Of a stretch of DNA of 37,251 nt, positions 8,126 to 16,323 are shown piece after piece (position 1 is the stretch's first letter; each line of letters begins with the position of its first letter). A model generated the notes under the pieces. That model was not told the origin of the DNA. It searched no databases and worked only from the letters and a program-made list of their open reading frames with translations. The position numbers and the translations under genes were made by a program. Origin of the DNA: an uncultured Candidatus Saccharibacteria bacterium (lineage in GTDB: Bacteria; Patescibacteriota; Saccharimonadia; Saccharimonadales; Saccharimonadaceae); contig CAMJSX010000008.1 of the NCBI GenBank assembly GCA_946408595.1, positions 1 to 37,251 on the forward strand, in the 5' to 3' direction.

Positions 8126-8860
8126 ATGGATCCAAATAACATGAATGCGACTGGCATGCCGAGCCGACCAAGCGCGCCGAGCCAGCCAGCAGCACCAACC
8201 TTTAATGAGGCACCGGCGAATCCATCTCCGCTATGCGCTCCAGCCAAAAAATCAGGTAAAGGCACACTCTACGGCATGATTATTTTTGCGGTTTTGGCGG
8301 TCCTGGGTATTGGTTTTAGCGTTTATTTAATGATGGATAGTAACACCCTAAAAACAAACTATGAGACTCAAATTTCAAATCTAAAAAAGCAAAACAGCGA
8401 CTTATTAAATAGAATAGCTGAGCTCGAAGGCTACAGTGGAGATGAAGAAGAAGTCGACCAAACTAATTATCTCACGGTTGAAGAATGGGGCCTCAAAGTT
8501 GAAATCGGTAGCGATATCAAAATATTAAGCATGAATTTGAGCAGTAACGATGATTTTGATGCAGTATATATTAAAGCAATCAGTAGTGGTCTAGTTGAAA
8601 CAATAACGAGTATGGACTCTTCTATAACTGGAAATATCCCAGGGAACTTTTTGGCCAGGAGCAAAAATTCTACCATCGACCCATTTTCTACAGGTGTAAA
8701 AATATCTCCAGTTTACAACGACGGTGAGTATAATTACTTTGTCTATCAACCAACAGGGTATGTACTGGAAGGACTTGAGCAATATGCCGAACAAATCACC
8801 GATACTTACAATGTAGTATATAGTTTTCTAAATAATCAAAATAACTATTCAAAGGCCTAA
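8126..8860 (+). CDS. Single-span membrane surface protein, paralogue 1
   Basis: This 244-residue protein has no recognised family. Residues 1-50 are a cytoplasmic Pro/Ala/Asn-rich tail ending in a basic KKSGKG anchor. One transmembrane helix spans about residues 52-72, followed by a heptad-like coiled coil (KNTNYETQI-type pattern with SNLKKQNSDLLNRIAELEG) and then an acidic linker. The remaining 140 or so residues are extracytoplasmic and unrecognised. The tail, helix and coiled coil are clearly paralogous to the next gene, while the ectodomains differ. It has an AAAGGA Shine-Dalgarno and is the first gene of a two-gene operon with a 15-nt spacer. A surface adhesin or host-contact role is only inferred. 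Confidence 0.75.
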   Translation: MDPNNMNATGMPSRPSAPSQPAAPTFNEAPANPSPLCAPAKKSGKGTLYGMIIFAVLAVLGIGFSVYLMMDSNTLKTNYETQISNLKKQNSDLLNRIAELEGYSGDEEEVDQTNYLTVEEWGLKVEIGSDIKILSMNLSSNDDFDAVYIKAISSGLVETITSMDSSITGNIPGNFLARSKNSTIDPFSTGVKISPVYNDGEYNYFVYQPTGYVLEGLEQYAEQITDTYNVVYSFLNNQNNYSKA

Positions 8861-8875
8861 AAAGAAAGGACAAAA

Positions 8876-9496
8876 ATGGATTCAAACAATGTAGCAGGGA
8901 TGCCAAATCCACAAAATCAACCAGTAAACCCGCCAGTAGAGCCAAACCCAGTGGAGCAAGCTTTAGCAGAAGAACCAGCTCCTGCACCGGTACCAATGGG
9001 TGCGCCAGTAAAGAAATCTGGCAAGGGTGCAATTTATGGTATGATTTTCTTTGCGATTCTCGCCATTGCTGGTATTGGTTTTGGTGTTTATATGATGATG
9101 GAAAACAATAACCAAAAATCAAGCTACGAAAGCCAAATTACCAATTTGAAAAAACAAAACAATGAGTTGCTAGATAAATTAGCAGGAGATGATGGTGGCT
9201 CAGAAGAAGGTACGAAGCCTGAGTTAAATGGTGATATTGCCCTAGATCTACTAAGAAAGAAGGCCCAGAATTTTGGCATAGCATATGCAAATGTATATGC
9301 AAAATATAATGGTACAGACAAAGTAGCGTATTGGGTAAAATACTACCCAACACATGTTCAAAATGTAGAAGTAATGACTGCAAACGATATTATTTTTACA
9401 TTGAACGACAATGGTGAATGGGAGTTTGAACTACCAGGGTTCACTGGTTATGGCCCAGAATTAACTGAACAATATACTGTATTAAGACAAGAATAA
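8876..9496 (+). CDS. Single-span membrane surface protein, paralogue 2
   Basis: This 206-residue paralogue of the preceding gene has a Pro-rich cytoplasmic tail of about 45 residues, a basic KKSGKG stop, a transmembrane helix at about residues 51-71, and a coiled coil (SQITNLKKQNNELLDKLAG). An acidic Gly/Ser/Glu linker follows, and then a roughly 95-residue ectodomain that does not resemble that of paralogue 1. The conserved anchor beside a divergent exterior suggests duplication followed by diversification or swap of the exposed part. An AAAGGA Shine-Dalgarno stands 5 nt before the ATG, and the gene is probably cotranscribed with the previous one. The function is unknown. Confidence 0.75.
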   Translation: MDSNNVAGMPNPQNQPVNPPVEPNPVEQALAEEPAPAPVPMGAPVKKSGKGAIYGMIFFAILAIAGIGFGVYMMMENNNQKSSYESQITNLKKQNNELLDKLAGDDGGSEEGTKPELNGDIALDLLRKKAQNFGIAYANVYAKYNGTDKVAYWVKYYPTHVQNVEVMTANDIIFTLNDNGEWEFELPGFTGYGPELTEQYTVLRQE

Positions 9497-9517
9497 AGTC
9501 TGCAAAACGATTGTAAA

Positions 9518-9555
9518 TTAGCACTCTTGACATGTGAGTGCTAATTTGTTATGCT
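9518..9555 (+). promoter_or_regulatory. CIRCE operator overlapping the clpC promoter (HrcA target)
   Basis: TTAGCACTC (9518-9526), a 9-nt spacer and GAGTGCTAA (9536-9544) match the CIRCE consensus without mismatch. The spacer itself carries the -35 TTGACA (9527-9532), which is followed by 17 nt and a -10 TATGCT (9550-9555). The clpC ATG at 9565 lies 9 nt further on. HrcA bound here would cover the -35, giving heat-shock control. The operator would lie in the promoter and not in the mRNA, since the transcript is nearly leaderless. Confidence 0.95.
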
Positions 9556-9564
9556 GTAATTACT

Positions 9565-12033
9565 ATGCAAGAAGAATTTAGTGAAATCATGAGGAATTTG
9601 TCGGAGAATGCGAGATTTGCGCTCCAAAAGGCAGATTATTATAGCAAGAGGTACAACAACGGTTACATGGGCACGGAGCACTTGCTACTTGGTGTGCTAT
9701 CGATTGATGTTTCAACTGGCGCGAAGATGCTCCGCGAAAATGGCGCCACGCTAGAAGAAGTAGAAAAAGCCTTGAATAAAGTCGCGGTTGAGGTACCAGG
9801 TTCTGATATGGCGATGATGTCGCTTTCCGAAGCCGTCATCCTCACCCTCCGTATGGCGCAAAACTACGTTCGCGAGCAAGGGCTTTCGGTAATCGGCACC
9901 GAGCATATATTATATGCGCTACTTTCTCAGCCAAATTCACGAGCGTCATTGATTCTCCAGGGTCTCAACATTGATGCTGAAAAAATCATGAACGAAGTCG
10001 AAGCCTTAGTTGAAGAACAAACTAAAGACGAAAAATTAAAAGCCGAAAAAGCCAAATACATGAAAGGCTCTTCACTTAGATTCTTAAAAAAATACGGTAA
10101 GGATCTAACCGAAGAAGCCAGAGCCGGCAAATTAGACACCGTCATCGGTCGTGAAAACGAAATCGAACGCGTAGTGACAGTTTTATCACGTCGTACCAAA
10201 TCTAACCCGGTACTAATCGGCGAAGCTGGCGTCGGCAAAACCGCCATCGTGGAAGGTCTTGCTACCCGAATTGTTAAAAACGAAGTCCCAGGCAATCTCA
10301 TCGGCAAGCACATTTACCAAGTTGATTTATCCTCCGTGGTTGCCGGCACGAAATTCCGCGGCGAATTTGAAGAACGCATCAAAGGCATCATTGACGAAGC
10401 GACTGGCGATGATTCAATTTTACTATTCATTGACGAAATTCATTTACTTTGCGGCGCTGGAAGTTCCGAAGGCTCAATGGACGCGGCCAACATTTTAAAG
10501 CCAGCCCTCGCCCGAAACTCCATCAATCTTATCGGTGCCACCACTCTCGACGAATACCGCAAAACCATTGAAAAAGACAAAGCTCTGTCCCGTCGTTTCC
10601 AAACCGTGATGGTAGAAGAACCGTCGGCGGCAGTTACTCTGCGTATTCTAAAAGGCATCAAAAAGCATTACGAAAATCACCACGGCGTAGTCATTCCGGA
10701 TTCGATTCTAGAAACAGCCATCAATATGTCGCAACGCTACATCAATGATCGTTTTATGCCAGACAAAGTAATTGATATCATCGACGAAGCTTCGGCCATT
10801 TGCAAAGTCGCGGCAGACAAAAAAGGTGGCGGCAAATATAAGAAAATGAAAATTGAAAAGTCACAGCTCGAAGACAAAATCACCGAAGCTGCCGAAAAAG
10901 AAGATTACGAAAAAGCCGCCGAGTACAAAACCGAGCTAGCCAAACTTGAGCAGGAAATCAAGAAGCTCGAAAAAGCTGGCGTCAAAGAAACCGAAAATCC
11001 GAAACTCACCGAGGAAAATCTCGCTACCGCTGTATCGCTAAAAACCGGCATCCCGGTTTCCAAAGTCCACGGTTCCGAAATGAAAATGTTAATGGAGCTC
11101 GAAGACCACATCAAAGAATCCATCATCGGCCAAGACGATGCCGTAAAAGCCGTAGCGAAAGCTATCCGCCGCGGTCGTTCTGGCATCGCCGACCCGCGTC
11201 GTCCAATCGGTTCATTCCTCTTCATGGGTCCGACCGGCGTCGGCAAAACTGAATTAGCCCGCGTCATTGCGCGCGAAGTTTTTGGCGGCGAAAACGCCTT
11301 AGTCAAAATTGACATGAGCGAGTTTGGCGAAAAGCATAACGTTTCTCGTTTAGTCGGTGCACCAGCCGGTTACGTCGGCTACGACGATGGTGGCAAATTA
11401 ACAGAAGCAGTTCGCAGAAAACCATATTCAGTTATACTCTTTGATGAAATTGAAAAAGCTCATCCAGATGTTTTCAACCTCCTCCTCCAAATTTTGGAAG
11501 ACGGCGTTTTGACCGACGGCCAAGGCAATAAAATTAAATTCAACAATACCATCGTCATCCTTACTTCAAATCTCGGCTCGGCAGACATGTATCGCGAATC
11601 AGAACTCGGCTTCACTGCCAAAACACCAAAAGACAAAAAGGCCCTACAAGAAGAATACGAAGAAAACAAATCCTACGCCATGAAGGCCTTGAAAAAAGTC
11701 ATGCGCCCGGAACTCATCAACCGCTTAGACGACATCGAAGTCTTCCATGCCCTCACCAAAAAAGACGTTGAGAAGATTTTTGACAATCTCATTAACGATT
11801 TAAGAAAACGTCTCGCCACTAAAGGCATCGGCATTAAAATTGACGACAAAGCCAAAGCTCATTTAATCAAAGAAGGTTACGATCCGAAGAATGGCGCTCG
11901 TCCACTGCGTCGTAAAATCGAAGACGAAGTCGAATCATTACTCTCCGAAGAAATCATTTCCGGCAAACTCAAAAAAGGCGATATTCCAACTTTGAAATTA
12001 GTTAACAAGCAACTTAAATTAGTAAAGGAGTAA
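9565..12033 (+). CDS. clpC: ATP-dependent Clp protease ATP-binding subunit ClpC
   Basis: This 822-residue AAA+ unfoldase feeds substrates to ClpP. Two N-terminal Clp repeats (about 1-150) include the TEHLLLGVL and TEHILYALL signatures. The first AAA module has Walker [10 protein letters not shown] near residue 218 and Walker [13 protein letters not shown]-type coiled linker (about 431-470, [12 protein letters not shown]) identifies ClpC over ClpA or ClpB. The second AAA module has Walker [10 protein letters not shown] near 554 and [12 protein letters not shown], followed by a D2-small domain. The start at 9565 is chosen because it follows the CIRCE-controlled promoter. Nine extra upstream codons would lie inside the operator. 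ClpP follows 2 nt after the stop, so the two subunits are co-expressed under HrcA. Confidence 0.97.
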   Translation: MQEEFSEIMRNLSENARFALQKADYYSKRYNNGYMGTEHLLLGVLSIDVSTGAKMLRENGATLEEVEKALNKVAVEVPGSDMAMMSLSEAVILTLRMAQNYVREQGLSVIGTEHILYALLSQPNSRASLILQGLNIDAEKIMNEVEALVEEQTKDEKLKAEKAKYMKGSSLRFLKKYGKDLTEEARAGKLDTVIGRENEIERVVTVLSRRTKSNPVLIGEAGVGKTAIVEGLATRIVKNEVPGNLIGKHIYQVDLSSVVAGTKFRGEFEERIKGIIDEATGDDSILLFIDEIHLLCGAGSSEGSMDAANILKPALARNSINLIGATTLDEYRKTIEKDKALSRRFQTVMVEEPSAAVTLRILKGIKKHYENHHGVVIPDSILETAINMSQRYINDRFMPDKVIDIIDEASAICKVAADKKGGGKYKKMKIEKSQLEDKITEAAEKEDYEKAAEYKTELAKLEQEIKKLEKAGVKETENPKLTEENLATAVSLKTGIPVSKVHGSEMKMLMELEDHIKESIIGQDDAVKAVAKAIRRGRSGIADPRRPIGSFLFMGPTGVGKTELARVIAREVFGGENALVKIDMSEFGEKHNVSRLVGAPAGYVGYDDGGKLTEAVRRKPYSVILFDEIEKAHPDVFNLLLQILEDGVLTDGQGNKIKFNNTIVILTSNLGSADMYRESELGFTAKTPKDKKALQEEYEENKSYAMKALKKVMRPELINRLDDIEVFHALTKKDVEKIFDNLINDLRKRLATKGIGIKIDDKAKAHLIKEGYDPKNGARPLRRKIEDEVESLLSEEIISGKLKKGDIPTLKLVNKQLKLVKE

Positions 12034-12035
12034 AT

Positions 12036-12620
12036 ATGACAAAAAACTATTTAGTACCAACCGTCATTGAAGAAACCAACAAAGGCGAGAGAGCCTATGA
12101 CATCTATTCAAGGCTCTTAAATGACCGAATTGTGTTTGTGGGCGAAGATATCAATCCACACACTGCAAATCTTGTAGTAGCGCAGTTATTATACCTCGCA
12201 CACGAAGATCCTAAAAAACCAATCAAGCTTTATATCAACTCACCTGGCGGTTCAGTCTATGACGGCCTTGCGATTATTGACACGATGAATTATATTGAGC
12301 CAGATGTAGAAACCATTGGCATCGGTTTACAAGCTTCAATGGGAGCCATGTTACTTTCGTCTGGTGCGAAAGGCAAAAGATATTGTCTTCCAAATGCGCG
12401 AATTATGATTCATCAACCATCGTCCGGCACAGAAGGTAAAATTACCGATCAGGAAATTATGCTTAGAGAAGGCGTATTCTTGAAAAAACGTTTGGCAGAA
12501 ATCTTTGCGAAGAACACGGGTAAGAGCCTAGAGCAAGTAGAAAAAGATATGGACCGCGACAATTGGATGAGCGCCGAAGAAGCCAAAAAATACGGAATTA
12601 TCGACGAAATAATCAAGTAA
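12036..12620 (+). CDS. clpP: ATP-dependent Clp protease proteolytic subunit
   Basis: This 194-residue serine peptidase is of normal ClpP length. Motifs are [14 protein letters not shown], the nucleophile Ser in [11 protein letters not shown], the catalytic His in MIHQPSSG, and the Asp in [18 protein letters not shown]. The ATG is 2 nt after the clpC stop. Its Shine-Dalgarno (AAGGAG) overlaps the end of clpC, indicating translational coupling. It forms the tetradecameric chamber that works with ClpC in the cytoplasm and shares the CIRCE control of the upstream promoter. Confidence 0.97.
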   Translation: MTKNYLVPTVIEETNKGERAYDIYSRLLNDRIVFVGEDINPHTANLVVAQLLYLAHEDPKKPIKLYINSPGGSVYDGLAIIDTMNYIEPDVETIGIGLQASMGAMLLSSGAKGKRYCLPNARIMIHQPSSGTEGKITDQEIMLREGVFLKKRLAEIFAKNTGKSLEQVEKDMDRDNWMSAEEAKKYGIIDEIIK

Positions 12621-12640
12621 ATCACCAGATTCACAAGTTC

Positions 12641-12669
12641 TTGACCTTTTTAAATAATACAATTATACT
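12641..12669 (+). promoter_or_regulatory. Promoter of the fibro-slime protein gene
   Basis: TTGACC (12641-12646), a 17-nt spacer and TATACT (12664-12669) are followed by 6 nt and the ATG at 12676. This is a leaderless arrangement. AAGG (12671-12674) is too close to the ATG to serve as a normal Shine-Dalgarno. Confidence 0.75.
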
Positions 12670-12675
12670 TAAGGT

Positions 12676-13815
12676 ATGAAAAAGAAGAAAACTGGATTTA
12701 TTATTAGCCTGTCAATATTATTTGTGGCATTGGCTACGATGGGGGGACTAATTGGGGGGGTAAAAGGCGCCGTTGACGATCTCGAAGTTGCGCTAAACGA
12801 AAACACTGCTAACGCGATTCTCGCAAGTGCAGAAGTCAAAAATGATACAGTAGCATCTGTGCCAATTCTTTATTACGATCAGGTGATGGATGATTGTATC
12901 AATTTATATGATATTGAAAAAATGCCTCTAGTTAAAACAAGGCAATTTGAATGGGAAAGCTGTGGTTATCACGAATCAAGTCTCGAAAGTGGCTTAGTAG
13001 AATCCGTATTGGACACCAATTTCTTGCCTAAGAGTCAAGGTGGCGAACTGCTTTCAAACAGAGGAACAAGTGGCGACAGTTTTGAAAGATGGTTTAATCA
13101 AGTAGAAGGCAAAAGCAAAAGTTATGCAGGGATTATTAACCTGACCTACGACGATAAAATTGCCAGCTTTGGTTATAGAAACGAAGAGTTCTATCCATTG
13201 GACGAAATCGATCCAGCAAGTGAAGAAAGCGTCAATAGTGATGGCCATAACCATCTATTCACTTTAAGCCTAGGTATTCCATTTAGAGTACTAGCAGATG
13301 GCAGAGAAGAGTTTTCAATTGATGCAGATGACGACACGTGGGTATTTGTTGGTGATACTCTAGTGCTTGATATGGGTGGCGTACATGACGCAATCGTAGG
13401 TAGATTTAGAATTAATGAAGCAGGTGAAATCTACTCAGCAGTGGGTAATATTGAATTAGCATATTCAGGAGTAACTTTAAACTCTGGAAGCGGCTCCATC
13501 ATTAGAATTTTCCACGCAGACAGAAATAGTAAAAGCTCCTTGTTTGGCATCAGAATGGCAAACATGGTACCGAACGTTATGAACACAACTTTAGCTCAAA
13601 ACGAAGGTGAGGTTGAAGTCGCTTATGACCCATCCAATCCGTCTTATGTCGCTCCACTTGGCGAGAGCCTAGCAGTTGGACCAGACAATCGTCAATCTCT
13701 AATGACCATTATTATTATTCAAGTTGTAACATTGGGTGCGATGGGCGCTCTAGTAGTAGTTTCTATTTCCGTGGCTTACCGATATTCGCGTCGCGACCAT
13801 AATCAGGCAGAATAA
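12676..13815 (+). CDS. Fibro-slime domain surface protein
   Basis: This 379-residue protein carries a fibro-slime domain (TIGR02148 type) at about residues 110-290. It has an ERWFNQVEGKSKSYAGI segment, a FYPLDEID segment, HNHLFTLSLGIPF, and the hallmark FSIDADDDTWVFVGDTLVLDMGGVHDA. An N-terminal hydrophobic segment (about 8-27) serves as signal or anchor, and a second membrane helix (about 340-368) precedes a short basic tail, so the domain is held outside the cell. The domain is thought to bind carbohydrate or act in adhesion. Two guanine runs (G6 at 12741-12746, G7 at 12754-12760) just after the first hydrophobic segment could make expression phase-variable. The last 53 bp overlap tsaB on the other strand. 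Confidence 0.8.
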   Translation: MKKKKTGFIISLSILFVALATMGGLIGGVKGAVDDLEVALNENTANAILASAEVKNDTVASVPILYYDQVMDDCINLYDIEKMPLVKTRQFEWESCGYHESSLESGLVESVLDTNFLPKSQGGELLSNRGTSGDSFERWFNQVEGKSKSYAGIINLTYDDKIASFGYRNEEFYPLDEIDPASEESVNSDGHNHLFTLSLGIPFRVLADGREEFSIDADDDTWVFVGDTLVLDMGGVHDAIVGRFRINEAGEIYSAVGNIELAYSGVTLNSGSGSIIRIFHADRNSKSSLFGIRMANMVPNVMNTTLAQNEGEVEVAYDPSNPSYVAPLGESLAVGPDNRQSLMTIIIIQVVTLGAMGALVVVSISVAYRYSRRDHNQAE

Positions 13816-14095
13816 TCTTCACTTTTTCACCATGATGATTATATAGCGGGATGTTTAATTCTGATGCAAGAGTGTTGACTACCGCTGCACCAATACGTAG
13901 ACCAGTAAAAGAACCAGGACCCGACATAAAAGTTATTTCAGAAATATCTTGCCAATCGTTATTATTTTCCTGCAATTTATCATGGATGTATTGCAATAGT
14001 TTTTCAGCAAGATCATGACCAGACTCCCATTGGTATTCCTTGTCATCTAGTTTCAAAACAGTAGTTGGTGTACTAGTATCTAAGTATAATTTCAT
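13763..14095 (-). CDS. tsaB: Half-length TsaB (t6A tRNA modification)
   Basis: This 110-residue protein matches the N-terminal half of TsaB: LYLDTSTPT at the start, and the key FMSGPGSFTGLRIGAAV segment followed by LASELNIPLYN. Bacterial TsaB usually has about 220 residues, and the second actin-like lobe is missing here. The last 17 or so residues are encoded antisense to the end of the fibro-slime gene and look unrelated to TsaB. TsaB is a scaffold for TsaD and TsaE in making threonylcarbamoyl-adenosine at position 37 of ANN-decoding tRNAs. The ATG overlaps the tsaE stop by 4 nt (ATGA), so the genes are translationally coupled. It could be a minimal functional form or a decaying gene. Confidence 0.8.
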   Translation of the reverse strand: MKLYLDTSTPTTVLKLDDKEYQWESGHDLAEKLLQYIHDKLQENNNDWQDISEITFMSGPGSFTGLRIGAAVVNTLASELNIPLYNHHGEKVKIILPDYGRDANIGKPRK

Positions 14096-14508
14096 AAAAT
14101 AGTCACCTCGCGAGTATTGTCATCATTGTATTCAATCAATATTTTGGTATGTTTTTCTGGCAAAACATCAGAAACTTCCTCACCCCATTCAATTATCACG
14201 ATATTTCTCTGGTTGTTTAAGTTTTCAGCCAGGTCATCAACCATCAAACCAGGATTTGAAAGACGATAAAAATCATAGTGAACAAGCGAACGTCCGTCAG
14301 GAAGAGCATAAACCTTAGAAATAGTAAAACTCGGGCTGGTCACTTCTTGTTTAACGCCAAGCCCCTCAGCAAGACCACGCACAAAAGTAGTCTTCCCGGC
14401 ACCAACATCGCCAACGAGCTCTATTACACTGGCATGATCTGCCTGGAGTAATGACTTGGCGAAGCTCTTGCCGAAGTCCAGCATTTCTTGTTCTGAAGCG
14501 ATTTTCAT
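14092..14508 (-). CDS. tsaE: TsaE, ATPase of t6A tRNA modification
   Basis: This 139-residue P-loop ATPase has Walker A ELVGDVGAGKTTF at about residue 40, TSPSFTIS, the conserved HYDFYRL segment and VIIEWGE. It drives turnover of the TsaB-TsaD complex in t6A synthesis. Start choice: the frame is open for 25 codons upstream, but these would read through the divergent murC start. The ATG at 14508 lies exactly 6 nt after a minus-strand TATAAT (14520-14515), so the mRNA is predicted leaderless. tsaB follows with an ATGA overlap. Confidence 0.92.
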   Translation of the reverse strand: MKIASEQEMLDFGKSFAKSLLQADHASVIELVGDVGAGKTTFVRGLAEGLGVKQEVTSPSFTISKVYALPDGRSLVHYDFYRLSNPGLMVDDLAENLNNQRNIVIIEWGEEVSDVLPEKHTKILIEYNDDNTREVTIL

Positions 14509-14522
14509 TGTATAATTATACC
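14509..14522. promoter_or_regulatory. Palindromic bidirectional -10 shared by tsaE and murC
   Basis: Only 14 bp separate two divergent start codons (CAT 14506-14508 and ATG 14523-14525). The centre is the self-complementary decamer TATAATTATA (14511-14520). It gives TATAAT on the plus strand (14511-14516) and TATAAT on the minus strand (14520-14515), each exactly 6 nt from its own ATG. Both mRNAs would be leaderless, and the two polymerases would compete for the same DNA. Confidence 0.8.
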
Positions 14523-15728
14523 ATGAATATCTATATTTCAGGTATATCTGGCACCGGGATGGGACCCCTAGCCTTAATGGCAAAAGCCGCTGGGTTTAAT
14601 GTCTGCGGCTCAGATAAGGTCGCAGGAGCAATTCTGCCAGAACTTCAAAAAGCCGGAATTGAAGTATTTATTGGTGAACAAGATGGGGAGTTTTTGAAAT
14701 CAAAACTAGACGGACTAGATTGGTTTTGCTATACGTCAGCACTACCTTCCGACCATCCAGAACTCGCATTAGCCAAGAATTCAGGTATCAAATGCACCAA
14801 ACGAGATGATCTTACGGCGTTTTTAGTTTCTGAGCTCGGGCTCAAAATGGTGGCGGTGGCGGGGACGCATGGTAAGACTACGACTACCTCGATGATTATT
14901 TGGGTGGCTTTGAAGTTAGGTCTTCCAGTGTCTTATATTGTGGGAACGACTTTAGGATTTGCGGCTTCTGGAACTTATCACGTGGGTGATAAATTCTTTA
15001 TTTATGAGGCGGATGAATATGATCGGAATTTTTTGAAGTATCATCCGTGGCTTTCGGTGATCACGACAGTATCGTATGATCATGCGGATATTTATCCTTC
15101 GCGCGAAGATTACGTATCGGCGTTTGAGCAATTTAAGAGCCAGTCGGAAATGGTGATTGAAGAACCTTCGGTCTCATTAGAAAAGTTCAAACTAGCTGGT
15201 GAGGCGAGGCGTTATGATGCGGCATTAGCGTATGAAGCGATTCTTAAAATGGTGCCGGAAGTTGACGATGAAAAGGTTACGGAATTACTAAATGATTTTC
15301 CGGGTGTAGGGAGAAGATTTGAAAGACTTACGGATGGAATTTACACTGATTATGCACATCATCCAGAAGAGATAGAGGCGACGATTGATGTGGCTTTAGA
15401 CGAGGCGAAGTTGCGCGGTTATAAGGGTGTGGCGGTAGTTTATCAACCACACCAAAATGTGCGCCAACATGAAGTGCGTGGCGAATATACAAATACATTT
15501 AGAAAGGCTGATAAAGTTTTGTGGTTGCCGACATATTTAGTGCGGGAAGATCCAGACCTTAAAGTTTTGACACCAGAAGAATTATTTGCAGGAATTGATG
15601 GTGCGGAAGCGGTGGAGCTTGATGACGAGTTATTTTCTAGAATTGTGGCGCTTCGAGATGATGGATATTTGGTGATTCTGATGACGGCTGGCCCGGCGGA
15701 TGGGTGGTTGAGAAAAAAGCTTGATTAA
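14523..15728 (+). CDS. murC: MurC-type Mur ligase (UDP-N-acetylmuramate:alanine ligase), shortened
   Basis: This 401-residue Mur ligase has a Rossmann start YISGISGTGMGPLA, an ATP loop GTHGKTTTTSM at about residue 117, the EADEYDRNFL acidic motif, DHADIYPSREDY, the C-terminal domain signature DYAHHPEEI, and QPHQNVR. It would add L-alanine to UDP-MurNAc. EADEYD and the N terminus also resemble Mpl, the recycling tripeptide ligase, while DYAHHPEEI and QPHxxxR favour MurC. Typical MurC has about 450-490 residues. The shortfall is in the central domain, where the usual G-x-HN-xx-N-xx-A segment is replaced by a short KLAGEARRYDAALAYEAI stretch. The start is fixed by the shared -10 palindrome. Third-position usage switches from C/A to G/T near 14850. 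Confidence 0.83.
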   Translation: MNIYISGISGTGMGPLALMAKAAGFNVCGSDKVAGAILPELQKAGIEVFIGEQDGEFLKSKLDGLDWFCYTSALPSDHPELALAKNSGIKCTKRDDLTAFLVSELGLKMVAVAGTHGKTTTTSMIIWVALKLGLPVSYIVGTTLGFAASGTYHVGDKFFIYEADEYDRNFLKYHPWLSVITTVSYDHADIYPSREDYVSAFEQFKSQSEMVIEEPSVSLEKFKLAGEARRYDAALAYEAILKMVPEVDDEKVTELLNDFPGVGRRFERLTDGIYTDYAHHPEEIEATIDVALDEAKLRGYKGVAVVYQPHQNVRQHEVRGEYTNTFRKADKVLWLPTYLVREDPDLKVLTPEELFAGIDGAEAVELDDELFSRIVALRDDGYLVILMTAGPADGWLRKKLD

Positions 15729-15777
15729 TCATTTATAGAAAATTGTTTTTTAGCAACGCTTATGCTAATATAATAGT

Positions 15778-16323
15778 ATGGTTGGTAAAAGCAGTAACAA
15801 TAAAAAAATAGTTTTAATTTTGGTGGTTCTTGCACTTCTTGTGGTGGCACTTGTGGTGGGGGTGATTGTGGCAAATGTTATGCATAGAGAAGATAATAGC
15901 GAAGAATATAGAAGATACTATGAAAAAGTCGAGATGAATAATGTAGGTATGGACGATTGTAATGCTATCCAGTCTGCTTATGAAAGTGGGGTAATTAATT
16001 TAGAAATGGCCGATGACCTATATGAAAATTTGTATGATAAAAATGAAAATGATGATTATAAAATATATTTGACTCTTTGTTATGCTTATTATATGTATGA
16101 AAAAGGTGGCGATCCAATAATTGCTGCTGACCGAGTGGAAAAAGTTTGGCCGTTAATAGAGGATAACGAAGATAAGATTAGTTATTATGGCGAGATGATT
16201 GAGTTTTATAGCGCAGTAGACGATACTGAAAAAGTTGACTATTATCAACAACTACAGGAAGAGTTGTTGCCTGTAGTTTATGGTGAAGAAATAATGGAAG
16301 ATGATGGAGGTGATGATGAATAA
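15778..16323 (+). CDS. Small single-span membrane protein
   Basis: This 181-residue protein has no recognised family. A short basic N terminus leads to one strong transmembrane helix (about residues 11-33). A roughly 140-residue acidic, Tyr-rich helical region follows, with a pattern that could be TPR-like, and the tail is Glu/Asp-rich (MEDDGGDDE). Upstream, TATAAT (15769-15774) lies only 3 nt before the ATG, and an alternative -10 TATGCT (15761-15766) lies 11 nt before it. The start-site geometry is therefore unsure. The final codons carry the GGAGG Shine-Dalgarno and start codon of the next gene (8-nt overlap), so the two are probably made together. The protein may assist the large secreted protein downstream. 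Confidence 0.7.
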   Translation: MVGKSSNNKKIVLILVVLALLVVALVVGVIVANVMHREDNSEEYRRYYEKVEMNNVGMDDCNAIQSAYESGVINLEMADDLYENLYDKNENDDYKIYLTLCYAYYMYEKGGDPIIAADRVEKVWPLIEDNEDKISYYGEMIEFYSAVDDTEKVDYYQQLQEELLPVVYGEEIMEDDGGDDE

